Origin: Cephalothrix spiralis
Taxonomy: Eukaryota > Nemertea > Palaeonemertea > Archinemertea > Cephalotrichidae
Reading direction: 5' to 3'
Assembly (NCBI GenBank): GCA_032353305.1
Contig: JAUCNG010145539.1
Span: 1-13,374, forward strand
Length of the DNA: 13,374 nucleotides
Part shown: positions 1 through 8,872 of the stretch, piece after piece
How positions within the stretch are numbered: position 1 is the first letter of the stretch
How the letters are laid out: each line of letters opens with the position of its first letter
Position numbers and translations under genes: made by a program
The notes under the pieces: model-generated
What the model saw: only the letters and a program-made list of their open reading frames with translations
Database searches by the model: none
What the model was told of the DNA's origin: nothing

Positions 1-380
1 TACAAAGGCAAGCCGGTTTCATGGCACAGGTAACGCAGAGCCCTTTAATTTTGAGATTTGGTTTCTGAATTAAATTAGTTAGGGAGAAGGATAAATCGAA
101 ATTGCCCTTGGGGACAAGTTGCCCCCTCCCTAGTTCAGATCTGACAACCTACCCACTCTCCCCACTGATATAAAAGAGGTATTTTTACAAAATATTTATG
201 TTAGGTTAAGCACTTAATTTCATTTGTAAACTTTTCATTGTAAAAACATGATAGATAACAGTTTTGCAATGTCATATTGTCTTTATTAGACTGATGATTA
301 TGCCTCTCGTGGACAGTTATATGCAACGATTGGGCTCTTAATCACTTTAATGTCCTATTGTCCTAGTAATTTTGATTGAG

Positions 381-425
381 TTATCACAGGGGCCCCATTT
401 TAGTAATGGGGCCCCTGGTTATCAC
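381..425. repeat. 31-bp palindromic insert flanked by 7-bp direct repeats
   Basis: A perfect 12-13 bp inverted repeat (387-399 against 405-417, arms CAGGGGCCCCATT and AATGGGGCCCCTG) surrounds a 5-nt loop. The sequence TTATCAC occurs immediately on both sides, at 381-387 and 419-425. The arrangement resembles a tiny hairpin insertion with a 7-bp target-site duplication. It could equally be a chance repeat beside a GC-rich hairpin. It is too small to encode anything. Confidence 0.5.
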
Positions 426-659
426 TTTTCAAACTTCATATAAATGTGTATAAAGCGTCCATTGAACTGATGCTTAGAGTTAACAAGTATTCTCATTCAG
501 ATACAATGCACATTAATAAGCAATGCTGTTTTTCTATAGGTAACGTATAAAATGTTTTAAAAAATAGCAAATTTATTAAACAAAAAATTCGGAAAAATAG
601 TTCAAAAATTCCCTTTCTCAAATGAATTAAATGAAACTACAATCGAACCGAAAACCTGG

Positions 660-863
660 CGAGGACAAAAATTGTCCAAAAAGCCCCCCCCCCCATATAT
701 TAATTAAATATTTCAATAGAGAAACCTCTAAATTAAAAATCTAAATTTAGATTTAGGGTTTCTCTATTGAAATATAAAGTTTATGGTGGCCAACTATCTG
801 CCAATATGAAAAACTAACGGAATGGCTAGAATGGGGGTTTTTTTGGACAATTTTTTTCTCTCG
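660..863. repeat. Nested foldback / MITE-like element
   Basis: Outer imperfect arms read CGAGGACAAAAATTGTCC followed by A5-G-C11 on the left (660-694) and GGGGG-T7-GGACAATTTTTTTCTCTCG on the right (833-863). Inside them lies a second, perfect 19-bp inverted repeat, ATATTTCAATAGAGAAACC at 708-726 and its complement at 757-775. That repeat encloses a 16-bp palindrome, AATCTAAATTTAGATT. There is no coding capacity. I read it as a non-autonomous foldback element, or one foldback nested in another. No clear target-site duplication was found. Confidence 0.5.
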
Positions 864-2732
864 AAAAAAATGTTAATTTGGCTCCTGAGGCCCCAAAGCT
901 TTTCGATTGGGTTTTATCAATTTTAGGGGCCCAGGGCAAATATAGATTTTTTTTCAAAAAATTGAATTGACCACTAAGGCCTCAAATGACACTTTCGAAA
1001 ATATTTTTCTGATCCGCCATTTTCGAAAATATAAACTTGACCCTAGAATTTCCACAAGCTTACCAAAAATATAAGGGTTGATATGGAGTTTAGGCCCGCA
1101 CTTCCGGTATTTTGGCGGGGGGGGGGCGGAAACTGGGGTCTGAAGGTTTAACCACAAAAGTTCTATAAACCTGTGTAGATAAATTAATCAATTTTTGTTT
1201 AATATATACATTAAACTCACTTTTAGTCCACTTTGTGGATTCATTAAAAAATTTCTTCTTAGATCATCGAACATGATTGTATTAGTTTGGCTCCATTGTG
1301 GATATTTACCCCATATTACGCCGAGCGGTTTTACCTGAAACAGAAAAAATACTTAATGATAAAACTTTGCCAACATTATCGAAGCCATATACGGTGCTCC
1401 TTAAGACTGCTTAAAACTCTCATCTGTACTCGCCTCTATGGACTGAAAAATATTTCGGAATCGATCGCCGGCTGCTCAAATGTATTTGAAATGACACAAT
1501 GCGCAAGTGCAATAATTTCAAGAAAGCAGTTTCAGTTGACATAACAGAGTTCAGTAGGTAGTTTTAATTTATTGACAGTCAGGTGATATAAATCGATTTT
1601 TAATTTATGTAGACGATTCAATCATGTTTACGGCTCTTCTGATTGGTTGATGGACATGGCTTAAAATTCATTCGAGCTAATTATATAGATCAATTAATAT
1701 GGACGAGATCCGTACAAGTACAGTTTAAACTTATACGTGTAATGAATCTGACCGTAAAATAGATAAAGCTCATATTGGACTAATAGATGTGTGGTAAAAG
1801 GGCCAATGCTACAGTTGGACTACTTTTTTAGTGGCCAACTCAAAAATTCATTACCTGTGGCATTTAAGGGCTAAAGTTTGTTAAAAAATGAGATTTAGAT
1901 TCATTATTCTAGACATACATAGCTGAGGTATCATACTTGAAGGCATAATCGTCATATTATTTTTTTTAATATTTTTTGGGGGTCGGATGGATACTAAGAA
2001 AAACTACCAAATCGTTGTCCGGAAAAATGCGAAAAAATACGCAAATTTTTTAATGTTTAGAAAAGTCAAATTATCTCGAAATCTAAACGGTGGAGAATAT
2101 ATTCTATTCAACTTTTTGGGCTCTCAAAATGATAATCTACAACTGGTATGAAGGATTTTTTTTAAATCGTGTTTTTTTATTTTTTACAATTTTTTTAATT
2201 TGATTGAATTTGTATTGTGGGACTCTAGCTTTGGGCCAAAAGATAATATTTGATATAGTAATCCAAAATGGTGAACTAGGTGGCATTCGTTTTGAAAGGA
2301 GGTTAAGTCCGAAAAAAATAATTGTTACTTTAGCACATGCACACTACGTCTACTGTAAAGAGTAGTACTTTTTTATTTAAACTTTCTTTATTTTAATTTG
2401 ATATACAAAAAACGTACACACTTTTCTAGTACTTTTTACACCACTTGAGATGAAAGCTATAGAGTTGCGGAGGAGGAAGCCTATTCGAAAATTTATGTAT
2501 TCAGTGCTTGTGGCATTTGATTGACGAAAAAAACAACGTTCGCAAGAGCAATCGAAAACGAGTACCTACATTTTTTGATTCATTAAAAACTTAACAAATA
2601 TTCTATCACTCAAAGAGAGACACAATTACATACTTAAATCAAACTCCGTTTGCATTTTAATGACCATAGTACCAAGAAATCGATTTAACAGTTTCATGAG
2701 TGTGAAATTCTTTTTATACGAAAATCAAACGA
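864..2732. other. Non-coding AT-rich stretch without a supportable gene
   Basis: This stretch contains homopolymer runs (G10 at 1117-1126 and several long T/A tracts) and short open frames. One of them, 1287-1544 on the plus strand, has 85 codons but no recognisable domain, and its composition matches the surroundings. No tRNA, rRNA or transposase remnant could be recognised by eye. Confidence 0.5.
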
Positions 2733-2798
2733 TAGTTAAACACACTAAGAGTCGGACGGTATCCTTATAATCTGAAGTCTGACTTCACAACCTTTAAA
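2711..2798 (+). promoter_or_regulatory. Proximal 5' flank of the TRPV-like gene
   Basis: TTTTTATACG at 2711-2720 is a weak TATA-like element about 85 nt before the start codon, and TTATAAT lies at 2765-2771. An in-frame TAG at 2733-2735 closes the reading frame upstream, and there is no ATG between it and 2799. The start context, AAAATGG, has A at -3 and G at +4, which fits efficient initiation. The TATA assignment is a guess from position and composition. No strong splice acceptor was seen here. Confidence 0.25.
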
Positions 2799-4472
2799 AT
2801 GGACTGCGACGTCGTCGAAGAAATTCACGGTGAATCTTTTAAAATTGACAGCGACGACGTCGTCGAAGAAATTACGGGAGAAATTTTTGAACAGGATGTT
2901 TATGAACTCCAAGAAATAATCCGTGAGGATGATTTAGATAGCCTTAAAACATTTCAGTGCGATTTTAGCAGACCTATGTTTCGAAGGAAAACATTAGACA
3001 AGAAGGTTGAATTTCATTTTGATAGACCTATATTTGTTGCTGCTGTATGCTGCAGCACGAAAATCTTCAAATATTTCATAAGTACTGGAATTGATATTAC
3101 ACAGGGTGATTTTGAAGGTGAAGGAATAATCCATGCACTTATTCTAGGGGCAAAAACGTACCCTTTAAAAGAAGAGGAGTATGTCAAACTCTATGAACAT
3201 CTCCTGGAGACGAACAAAAGTGCACTTTGTATGATGCTCCGAAAGAAGAACAAAGAAGGAATACGGCCAATAGAAATGGCAGTAAAATGCCGTGTTTATA
3301 AACTGTTTCTGAAGATTTTTAAGACAGAGGGAGTTTATGTCACTAAAGATAACTTGTCGGCCATCTTTGTCGAAAGCGAGCATGATATCAAGGATTACTC
3401 ATTGAAGTACCATGATTCATTGAAACTGCCGTTTCTGTACCTACCAATAGATGGCACTTTGAATGAACTAAATCAGCTACGAGATATTTATGATGACCAA
3501 GCCATAAGGAAGTGGATTACAGCTTTAAACAGAGATCCGTGGATATTCATTCTGCGGAGTTTTGCGACTATCTACCAACTGATAGTCGTGTCAATCATGG
3601 TTGTTCCTAGCTATGTTGTTGGTTCACTGTACGCCTTAAGTGTTGTTGGAGCGGCCACTATCTTTGAAGTCCTCTACGCTGTCGTCTTTTATGGTGTCAT
3701 ACTACGACCCGCCCTAGGAGGGTTCCCTAAGCACCTCCTGCTTAAATGGATAATGGAAGACTGTTTCACATTCCTGTACGTACAAACACAACTGCCTGGT
3801 TATCTAATGTACAGTAATACAGTGAGTAACCCAGTGTTTGATTTTATCACTGCACTTGACTTTGTTCCTGCAACTCTCCTATCCTTCTACATTCTTCTTT
3901 CAAGATGTCAATGTCTGCCATACTTCGGTTTCTTCTTCACTGGACTTCTCGGAAACCTTTCTGCTATGGTTAAATTCTGGTTCGCATTCACTGTTATCTA
4001 TATTCTTTTCACCAGCAACCTCCAAGGTTTGGGGACGTGCTCCTACTTTGAATGCTTATATAAGAACTTTCTGATAATGCTTAACATGGATAAACCACCC
4101 TCTCCTTTCTTGCTTGTTTCAAAACTGTATCATGTCTTATTCATGTTTCTCGTTTCAATTCTTCTTTTGAGCTACATGATAGTTGTAATGCACAATATAT
4201 ATTATGAATTGATAACCCATAAAGATGCAGTCATGGTTCAGCAGCAGCTGAGAATGGACCTTCGTTATTGGTGTTTGCTAAGCCCCCTCCGCGGATGCCG
4301 CGGGTTTCGTTCCCATTTCAAGTTCAAGGTCATTGAAAAACGTGAGGCTTTTGAAACCATTAAAGTAGGGTCAGCGTCAACCGCCCAGACCAATCATGTA
4401 GACGGTCGGGAGGTTAATAAGGCGATTAAAAACTTGCCATTTTTCTATGCTATTACGGAGCCAACTAAATAA
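2799..4472 (+). CDS. TRPV-like cation channel with short ankyrin region, 557 aa
   Basis: Predicted plasma-membrane cation channel of the TRP superfamily. Residues 1-35 are acidic and carry a 16-residue tandem repeat. Ankyrin-like repeats follow at about 74-104 (DRPIFVAAV...), 105-150 (GEGIIHALILG, the TRPV-style long-finger form) and 151-177 (NKEGIRPIEMA). A pre-S1 linker includes KWITALNRDPW. Predicted helices are S1 254-276, S2 279-303, S3 316-337, S4 346-369 and S5 388-407, then a pore helix 415-430 and S6 442-470. S6 (LLLSYMIVVMHNIYYEL) keeps the TRPV S6 shape. The C-terminus is short and basic. TRPV proteins usually have six ankyrin repeats and exceed 650 residues, so this one is compact. 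By eye the filter is LNMDK rather than GMGD, and the TRP-box tryptophan is replaced by M479. The frame is intact and lacks introns. Another TRP subfamily is possible. Confidence 0.8.
   Translation: MDCDVVEEIHGESFKIDSDDVVEEITGEIFEQDVYELQEIIREDDLDSLKTFQCDFSRPMFRRKTLDKKVEFHFDRPIFVAAVCCSTKIFKYFISTGIDITQGDFEGEGIIHALILGAKTYPLKEEEYVKLYEHLLETNKSALCMMLRKKNKEGIRPIEMAVKCRVYKLFLKIFKTEGVYVTKDNLSAIFVESEHDIKDYSLKYHDSLKLPFLYLPIDGTLNELNQLRDIYDDQAIRKWITALNRDPWIFILRSFATIYQLIVVSIMVVPSYVVGSLYALSVVGAATIFEVLYAVVFYGVILRPALGGFPKHLLLKWIMEDCFTFLYVQTQLPGYLMYSNTVSNPVFDFITALDFVPATLLSFYILLSRCQCLPYFGFFFTGLLGNLSAMVKFWFAFTVIYILFTSNLQGLGTCSYFECLYKNFLIMLNMDKPPSPFLLVSKLYHVLFMFLVSILLLSYMIVVMHNIYYELITHKDAVMVQQQLRMDLRYWCLLSPLRGCRGFRSHFKFKVIEKREAFETIKVGSASTAQTNHVDGREVNKAIKNLPFFYAITEPTK
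2808..2873 (+). repeat. 48-nt tandem duplication at the start of the TRPV-like gene
   Basis: The 18-mer GACGTCGTCGAAGAAATT occurs at 2808-2825 and again at 2856-2873, exactly 48 nt (16 codons) apart and in frame. It gives VVEEIHGESF at residues 5-14 and VVEEITGEIF at 21-30. The near-identical DNA suggests a fairly recent slip or local duplication. Confidence 0.85.
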
Positions 4473-4723
4473 ATTTTGAACTTTTTTTTAAAAGATTAAA
4501 TTAATAAGAAATATTTTTTGTATTTTATGAATGGTTTACCTGCTTTTTAAAAAATCAATTCGGCAGCCGGGAAAAAAAACAAAAAAAATTGGCAGTTAAA
4601 CATTTTTTTAATATTGTGATGTATAATTTGAAAAAATTTTAATGAGAAAATGTGAATTGAATATTTTAATTAATTTACTGTTTTAAATGTGTTTTTTGTC
4701 ACACTGAAAAAATTTTCAATAAA
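4468..4723 (+). promoter_or_regulatory. 3' UTR and candidate poly(A) signals of the TRPV-like gene
   Basis: One AATAAA overlaps the stop codon (4468-4473) and is followed by a T-rich stretch. A second AATAAA lies at 4718-4723, about 245 nt past the stop. Either could direct cleavage; the second would give a more ordinary 3' UTR. The motif is common by chance in DNA this AT-rich. Confidence 0.4.
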
Positions 4724-5658
4724 TGTTTGAGAATTATTATGATAAGAAATGCTACAATGAATTTTTTGCTTTCTAAGTATTGTTACATTTTGCTAAGAGT
4801 TTTTCGTTCATTAATTTATCTTAATATGAAATTATTTTAGAGGGAATCCGGTTAAAATTGTACATTAATTTTATCGATTCTAATTGTAGTTTTTTGTTGT
4901 TCTTTTACAATTCCTTAAGTTCAATAATTCTAACATTATCAATTGTTCTTTGTCCCAATGAATTTAAAATATATTAAATCTTTGATTTAGGTTTAACAGA
5001 AGAAAGTAGAAAATGAATAACATGATTATTTGAATAATTGATTAAACAAAAAAAAGAATCTACTCTGATCTTGTGCATCAATTGTATTTAATATGTTAAA
5101 ATTTATTTTTGAAATTCAATTTAAATTTTTTAATTATATAAATTCAAATAAAATCTTTGATTGATACTAAATATTGCTGTAAATATTGTTTATTTTTATT
5201 TAATATATAGCATAAACCTGATGAAACTATAATCTGTTTCGCACTAATAATAATACATGTACATGTAGTTAAAATCCGAAACATCATCGAAAATTTCTTT
5301 CTAATTTTAAAAATTTAATTATTATTGTTTATTTGTAAATTAGGAATTTTTCATCTATATCACATAGGATTCTATAACAATTAATTTTTGTCGATTATTG
5401 ATTGTTAATACTGTGCATGTGCAGCATTTATGACATAAATCTGCATAAATCATTATTTTGACTTTTAATATTCAGTTCGTTTATAAATAATATCAATCTT
5501 AATTTTGATTAAATTTACCAGTATTTTACTATTATTATATCTAAATATGTAAGATCTGCATTGTAACTTACACCAAATTTTATACAAAATAAAAAATTAC
5601 TTTTGTCTAAATATTTTTATAAAATTTGAAAAATTCGTCAAGGGTGTTTCACCTAGGT
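4724..5658. other. Very AT-rich intergenic stretch, nothing recognised
   Basis: Long A/T tracts dominate, with stops in every frame. A further AATAAA is present at 5147-5152. No gene, RNA or repeat family could be supported. Confidence 0.5.
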
Positions 5659-5720
5659 CGAAATGTCATTGGACGAACTTTCCTTTTGGCGAACTGTCTT
5701 TGGCCGAAATGTCTTTTAGC
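5659..5720 (+). repeat. Four-copy 15-16 bp mini-array, consensus CGAAMTGTCYTTTGG
   Basis: Four diverged units run head to tail: 5659-5673, 5674-5689, 5690-5704 and 5705-5720. Each begins CGAA and continues ATGTC, CTTTC, CTGTC or ATGTC into a T-rich end. It is a short degenerate minisatellite, or the edge of a longer interspersed repeat. Confidence 0.7.
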
Positions 5721-6109
5721 TTGACTCGTCCATGATTTATTTCTCATGTATTCCTCCTGATCGAAGTTGTATGATTACAATCTGCAATTCTGCTGCTTTG
5801 GTTAGGGAGATTCAAATGCTAATAAACATTTTTGCATTTGGGAGTTCAATATTCATGAAACTAATCTTTATGTTTTGTACTCTTATATATGTCAGTCATT
5901 CGTGCAATACAGTCCATATACAACATTGATCTCTTGCTATAAAAATTTACTAGCTCTCGTTAATAACAATAATGTCTTTGTGTTTGACTCATTATAGCTT
6001 TGTTTGAATTTACCCTAAAACCAACCACAGTTAAAGTTAAATCATAACTTCGAAGATTGAGAATGTAAATGACCTGCAGAATTAGAGAAAATATTAACTT
6101 ACATCAGCA
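5721..6109. other. Non-coding spacer, nothing recognised
   Basis: A 65-codon open frame at 5732-5929 has no domain, no convincing start context and the composition of its flanks. I see no further structure here. Confidence 0.45.
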
Positions 6110-6111
6110 TA

Positions 6112-6420
6112 CAGTGAAATTCCTCTACAGTGAACACCTTCGGAACCAAAGTGTTCACTAATCGGAATGTTCAGTAACGAGAACGAAGACTTTTTGGAAT
6201 TATTATTATCTTAACTTTAGATATATGTGACTAAAAGACTTAATTGGAATACATCATTTAATTCTGGCTAGCTAATTTTACGTAAAACTATATGTTTGGT
6301 CTAGGAATATGAACATTCATTGTTAATAAAATTAGCTCGTCTGGAAATTATGATTAATGTGTGAAACACCTTTTTTTTATTTTGCCTCCTTAACAACAAA
6401 TTGTAGAGGAAAATATCATC
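6112..6420. mobile_element. Probable pogo/Tigger-type MITE
   Basis: The left end, CAGTGAAATTCCTCTACAG, follows a TA dinucleotide (6110-6111), the usual target of Tc1/mariner-pogo elements. Just inside lies a hairpin, GTGAACAC (6130-6137) with GTGTTCAC (6151-6158), separated by a GGAACCAA core typical of Tigger-like ends. The presumed right end keeps TGTAGAGGAA (6402-6411), the exact complement of TTCCTCTACA at 6120-6129, but its outermost bases have decayed. The length of about 310 bp and the absence of a transposase make it a non-autonomous relic. The family call is from memory of consensus ends. Confidence 0.45.
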
Positions 6421-6423
6421 ACT

Positions 6424-7440
6424 TGAACCTATTTGTAAATTAAATGCAATATCATTCAATTCGAAAAGCACCGTGTACTTCAGGAAGGTTTTAAAGAATG
6501 ATTAAACATTAGTATAAATCTGTCTTTGTTTTTGTAATATTAAAGTTAGATATTTAATTCACCAGATGTTGCCACACTACACATCTTTTTAATCACTATT
6601 ATTTAAAATCCAATATTTCTTGCTCAAAAGCTGCTCATTTTTGGCATTCATGCAAAAACATCTGGTAGTCCATATACATATATCATTTTAAAATGAACAG
6701 TTTTTTACTTGTTCTATCTAATCTAGATATTTATATGTATATAGGCCTATACAGTGTCAAATCTGGTTAGTCAGTTAGTTTAGGTCATGTTATAGACACA
6801 CGTTAACTTTTATGCAGTAGGCCCTATCAGTATGCATACAGTATAAACTACGCTAAGAAACGATTTTGAAGCCAAGAAGTCACATGACAGGTATGTAGAT
6901 ATTTCTGAATTATTGCTTAGTTGACTTTATCAAGATTCGAGATTGAATCACTCCCATTTTAGGCTTTTAGATATACAGTAGGGCCAACATCAGATAATAA
7001 TTATTAACAATGTTTCCATAACATTGTTATTAATATTAATAATCGTTTATTATATTTTGATCTTTATTCGCGAAAAAATATTGCAATTAATAAAATAGCT
7101 TAAATAGGGGCTAAAATTTGTTCAACAGAACTAAAACGTCAGACGAAGAACATTTTTATGACAAATTTTTGTCTATAATTGAACTTAATTTTGACTTACC
7201 GAACATACACTATGGATAACAAATTCCTGGACTAGAAAATATATCAACACTGCATGCTGATACTCTAGTAATACTTTAGGTTCAAACGAATAAAAGTATT
7301 GAAAAGTATCAAAAAGTACTATAAAATATTATCAGTATTTATTACCCGACTTAGATGGCTGTTTCATGTTTTGTTTTCATTTTAGAAGTCGATGTTGACA
7401 TTTTACTGGGCAATTCGAGATTGAAATTGCCTGTGTTTAC
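6424..7440. other. Non-coding spacer with two short inverted repeats
   Basis: ACCAGATGTT at 6561-6570 has a perfect complement at 6657-6666. TAACAATGTT at 7005-7014 pairs with AACATTGTTA at 7020-7029. Both are short enough to be chance in AT-rich DNA. No gene is visible. Confidence 0.4.
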
Positions 7441-7451
7441 AAAATGAACTG

Positions 7452-7574
7452 TGACGTAGAATCCTATCGATTTATAGAGATCTATAGACCAATCAGTGGT
7501 CAAGACGAAATGACGTCATTTTGTGGCTGTTCTTTTCGGCAAGCGTACTGACCGATTTTATGTCGATGTCCAAT
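7452..7574. promoter_or_regulatory. CCAAT/CRE cluster, candidate promoter of the LRRC8-like gene
   Basis: The patch combines a CRE-like TGACGTAG (7452-7459), a CCAAT box in the context GACCAATCAG (7489-7493), a full CRE inside a 14-bp palindrome AAATGACGTCATTT (7508-7521) and a second CCAAT (7570-7574). It is less AT-rich than its surroundings. Together with a candidate intron downstream (7866-8911), this would suit a promoter placed about 1.4 kb before the start codon. Transcription start and binding are inferred, not shown. Confidence 0.35.
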
Positions 7575-7641
7575 GAGAGCGCGTTAATTCAAAGATGTTT
7601 ACAGTGTTACGTCAGGTTAGCTTTGATCGGATAATAAAAGC

Positions 7642-7764
7642 ATTATTGACTGTTTTACAAAGTAATTCGATTTTAAAACTGCACTCGTTCCGAAACTCGG
7701 GCTTAAGCCCTCGTTCTGAGAGAAAAAATCGAATTACCTTCAATAGTAAAACACAGTCAATAAT
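7642..7764. repeat. Foldback element (about 123 bp)
   Basis: The arms pair ATTATTGACTGTTTTAC (7642-7658) with GTAAAACACAGTCAATAAT (7746-7764), and GTAATTCGATTTT (7662-7674) with AAAATCGAATTAC (7725-7737). The centre is the perfect palindrome GGGCTTAAGCCC (7699-7710). It is MITE-like in shape. A 60-codon frame at 7595-7777 runs through it and is considered spurious. Confidence 0.65.
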
Positions 7765-8046
7765 ATTATATAATTGATTGTACAGTAATAAACCGCGAAA
7801 TTATTTTCCTCTCGCCAAATAGTTGGTCGGACAAGCGTTCGTATATTTTCGCCTAAAGTGGAGCAGTAAGTCAAAATCTTAAAAAATAGACATACATGTA
7901 ACTTCATTCACGGTTGAGTGATCACGCCAAATTAAGCATGTCTAAACTGGTTTAAAGGGAATTTAATTTGATTTAGCAAATAAACTGATTTAGAAATAGA
8001 GATTTGTTGTAATTATTTGGTATAGAGAGGGTCTGGAACGGTTTTT

Positions 8047-8295
8047 CGTAAACCGTAAATCGACCTAAAATCGACTCCGTGAACGTAAAATGGAGAGAGA
8101 AAAACGGTCGTAAAACGTAAAACGAGGTATTTCAAGAGACGTAATTCGTAAACGTTAACCGTAAATCGACTAATATCCCGTAATCGTAAAGCATAAAAAG
8201 CTATTTAGGTGAAATTTCGTAATCGTAAACCGCAATCTAGATAATTTTCCGTAAATTTAAACCGTAATAATGATATATCAAGGTGTAAAACGTAA
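8047..8295 (+). repeat. Strand-asymmetric CGTAA array (15 copies)
   Basis: CGTAA begins at 8047, 8054, 8084, 8109, 8116, 8140, 8147, 8160, 8179, 8185, 8218, 8224, 8250, 8263 and 8291. All copies lie on the plus strand; I found no TTACG in the interval. Paired copies lie 6 or 7 nt apart. The longer string CCGTAAATCGAC recurs at 8053 and 8159, about 106 nt apart. It looks like a decayed short-unit tandem array with some higher-order repetition. A regulatory role is only a possibility. Confidence 0.75.
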
Positions 8296-8684
8296 ATTGG
8301 TTCAGTTTGCAATTCTAATTATTTGTTTGAAAACTTTAAGTAGGTAGGATCGAATCTGGACCTTCATGTTGATAGGTATCACTGAGTGTACAATGTATTT
8401 CTCTCCGTTATTAATCTATATAATGCCTTTTTTGTTGATCTGTATTTATCAGCCTATTCACAAAATAAAGTCTGATAAATACTTACTCAAAAATTTTGTG
8501 AAAACAAAAACAAATGCAATTGATAGAAATGGCTGAAAAAGTCGTATTTTTTATTGCTATAACGATTACAAAAATAGTCAAACGTATGAACGAATCATAA
8601 ATAACTACTATATCCTATTTACATATATCATAGGAATAGAAAACCTAGAATAGAGCGCATGCGGTAATAGCGGTAAATGCATAG

Positions 8685-8823
8685 GTAATACTTCATGGGT
8701 CGAGAGACATGAAAAGGGTTACGCAACGAGTGTTTTCTATATTGCCCGAGTCGCAGACGAGGGCAATATTGAAAATCACGAGTGTCAGTAACTTTTTATG
8801 GCTCGAGACCCATGAAGTATTAC
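8685..8823. repeat. 139-bp foldback just upstream of the LRRC8-like start
   Basis: GTAATACTTCATGGGTCGAG (8685-8704) pairs with the right end 8802-8823, which differs only by two extra bases. Pairing resumes inside, with ATATTGCCC (8739-8747) against GGGCAATAT (8761-8769) and an apex around GAGTCGCAGACGA. The arms are about 60 bp each with few interruptions. No transposase and no clear target-site duplication are seen. It is MITE-like and ends 93 bp before the ATG. Confidence 0.75.
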
Positions 8824-8872
8824 TTGTATCGTACGAATGACCAACAGATAACAATGAATAAGTACGATACAA
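8824..8872. repeat. 11-bp perfect inverted repeat abutting the foldback
   Basis: TTGTATCGTAC at 8824-8834 has an exact complement, GTACGATACAA, at 8862-8872, with 27 nt between the arms. The left arm starts at the very base after the 139-bp foldback ends. It may be an operator-like site, or part of the same mobile element. Confidence 0.6.

Noticed and set aside
954-1157. 67-codon minus-strand open frame
   Set aside because: It crosses a G10 run and low-complexity DNA and has no recognisable feature.
1300-1400. Minus-strand TTTTTTCTGTTTCAG resembling a splice acceptor near 1335-1350
   Set aside because: The sequence after it has no sustained open frame linked to any recognisable gene; such motifs are frequent in T-rich DNA.
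1287-1544. 85-codon plus-strand open frame
   Set aside because: No domain, signal or repeat in the protein, no start-context support, and base composition equal to the flanks.
3838-4074. 78-codon frame inside the TRPV-like gene
   Set aside because: It is a shadow of the real frame; the channel reading explains the sequence.
7595-7777. 60-codon plus-strand open frame
   Set aside because: It lies almost wholly inside a foldback, whose symmetry explains the absence of stops better than coding.
8047-8295. CRISPR-like or telomere-like array
   Set aside because: The CGTAA units are irregularly spaced, with no conserved spacer/repeat structure and no telomeric consensus.
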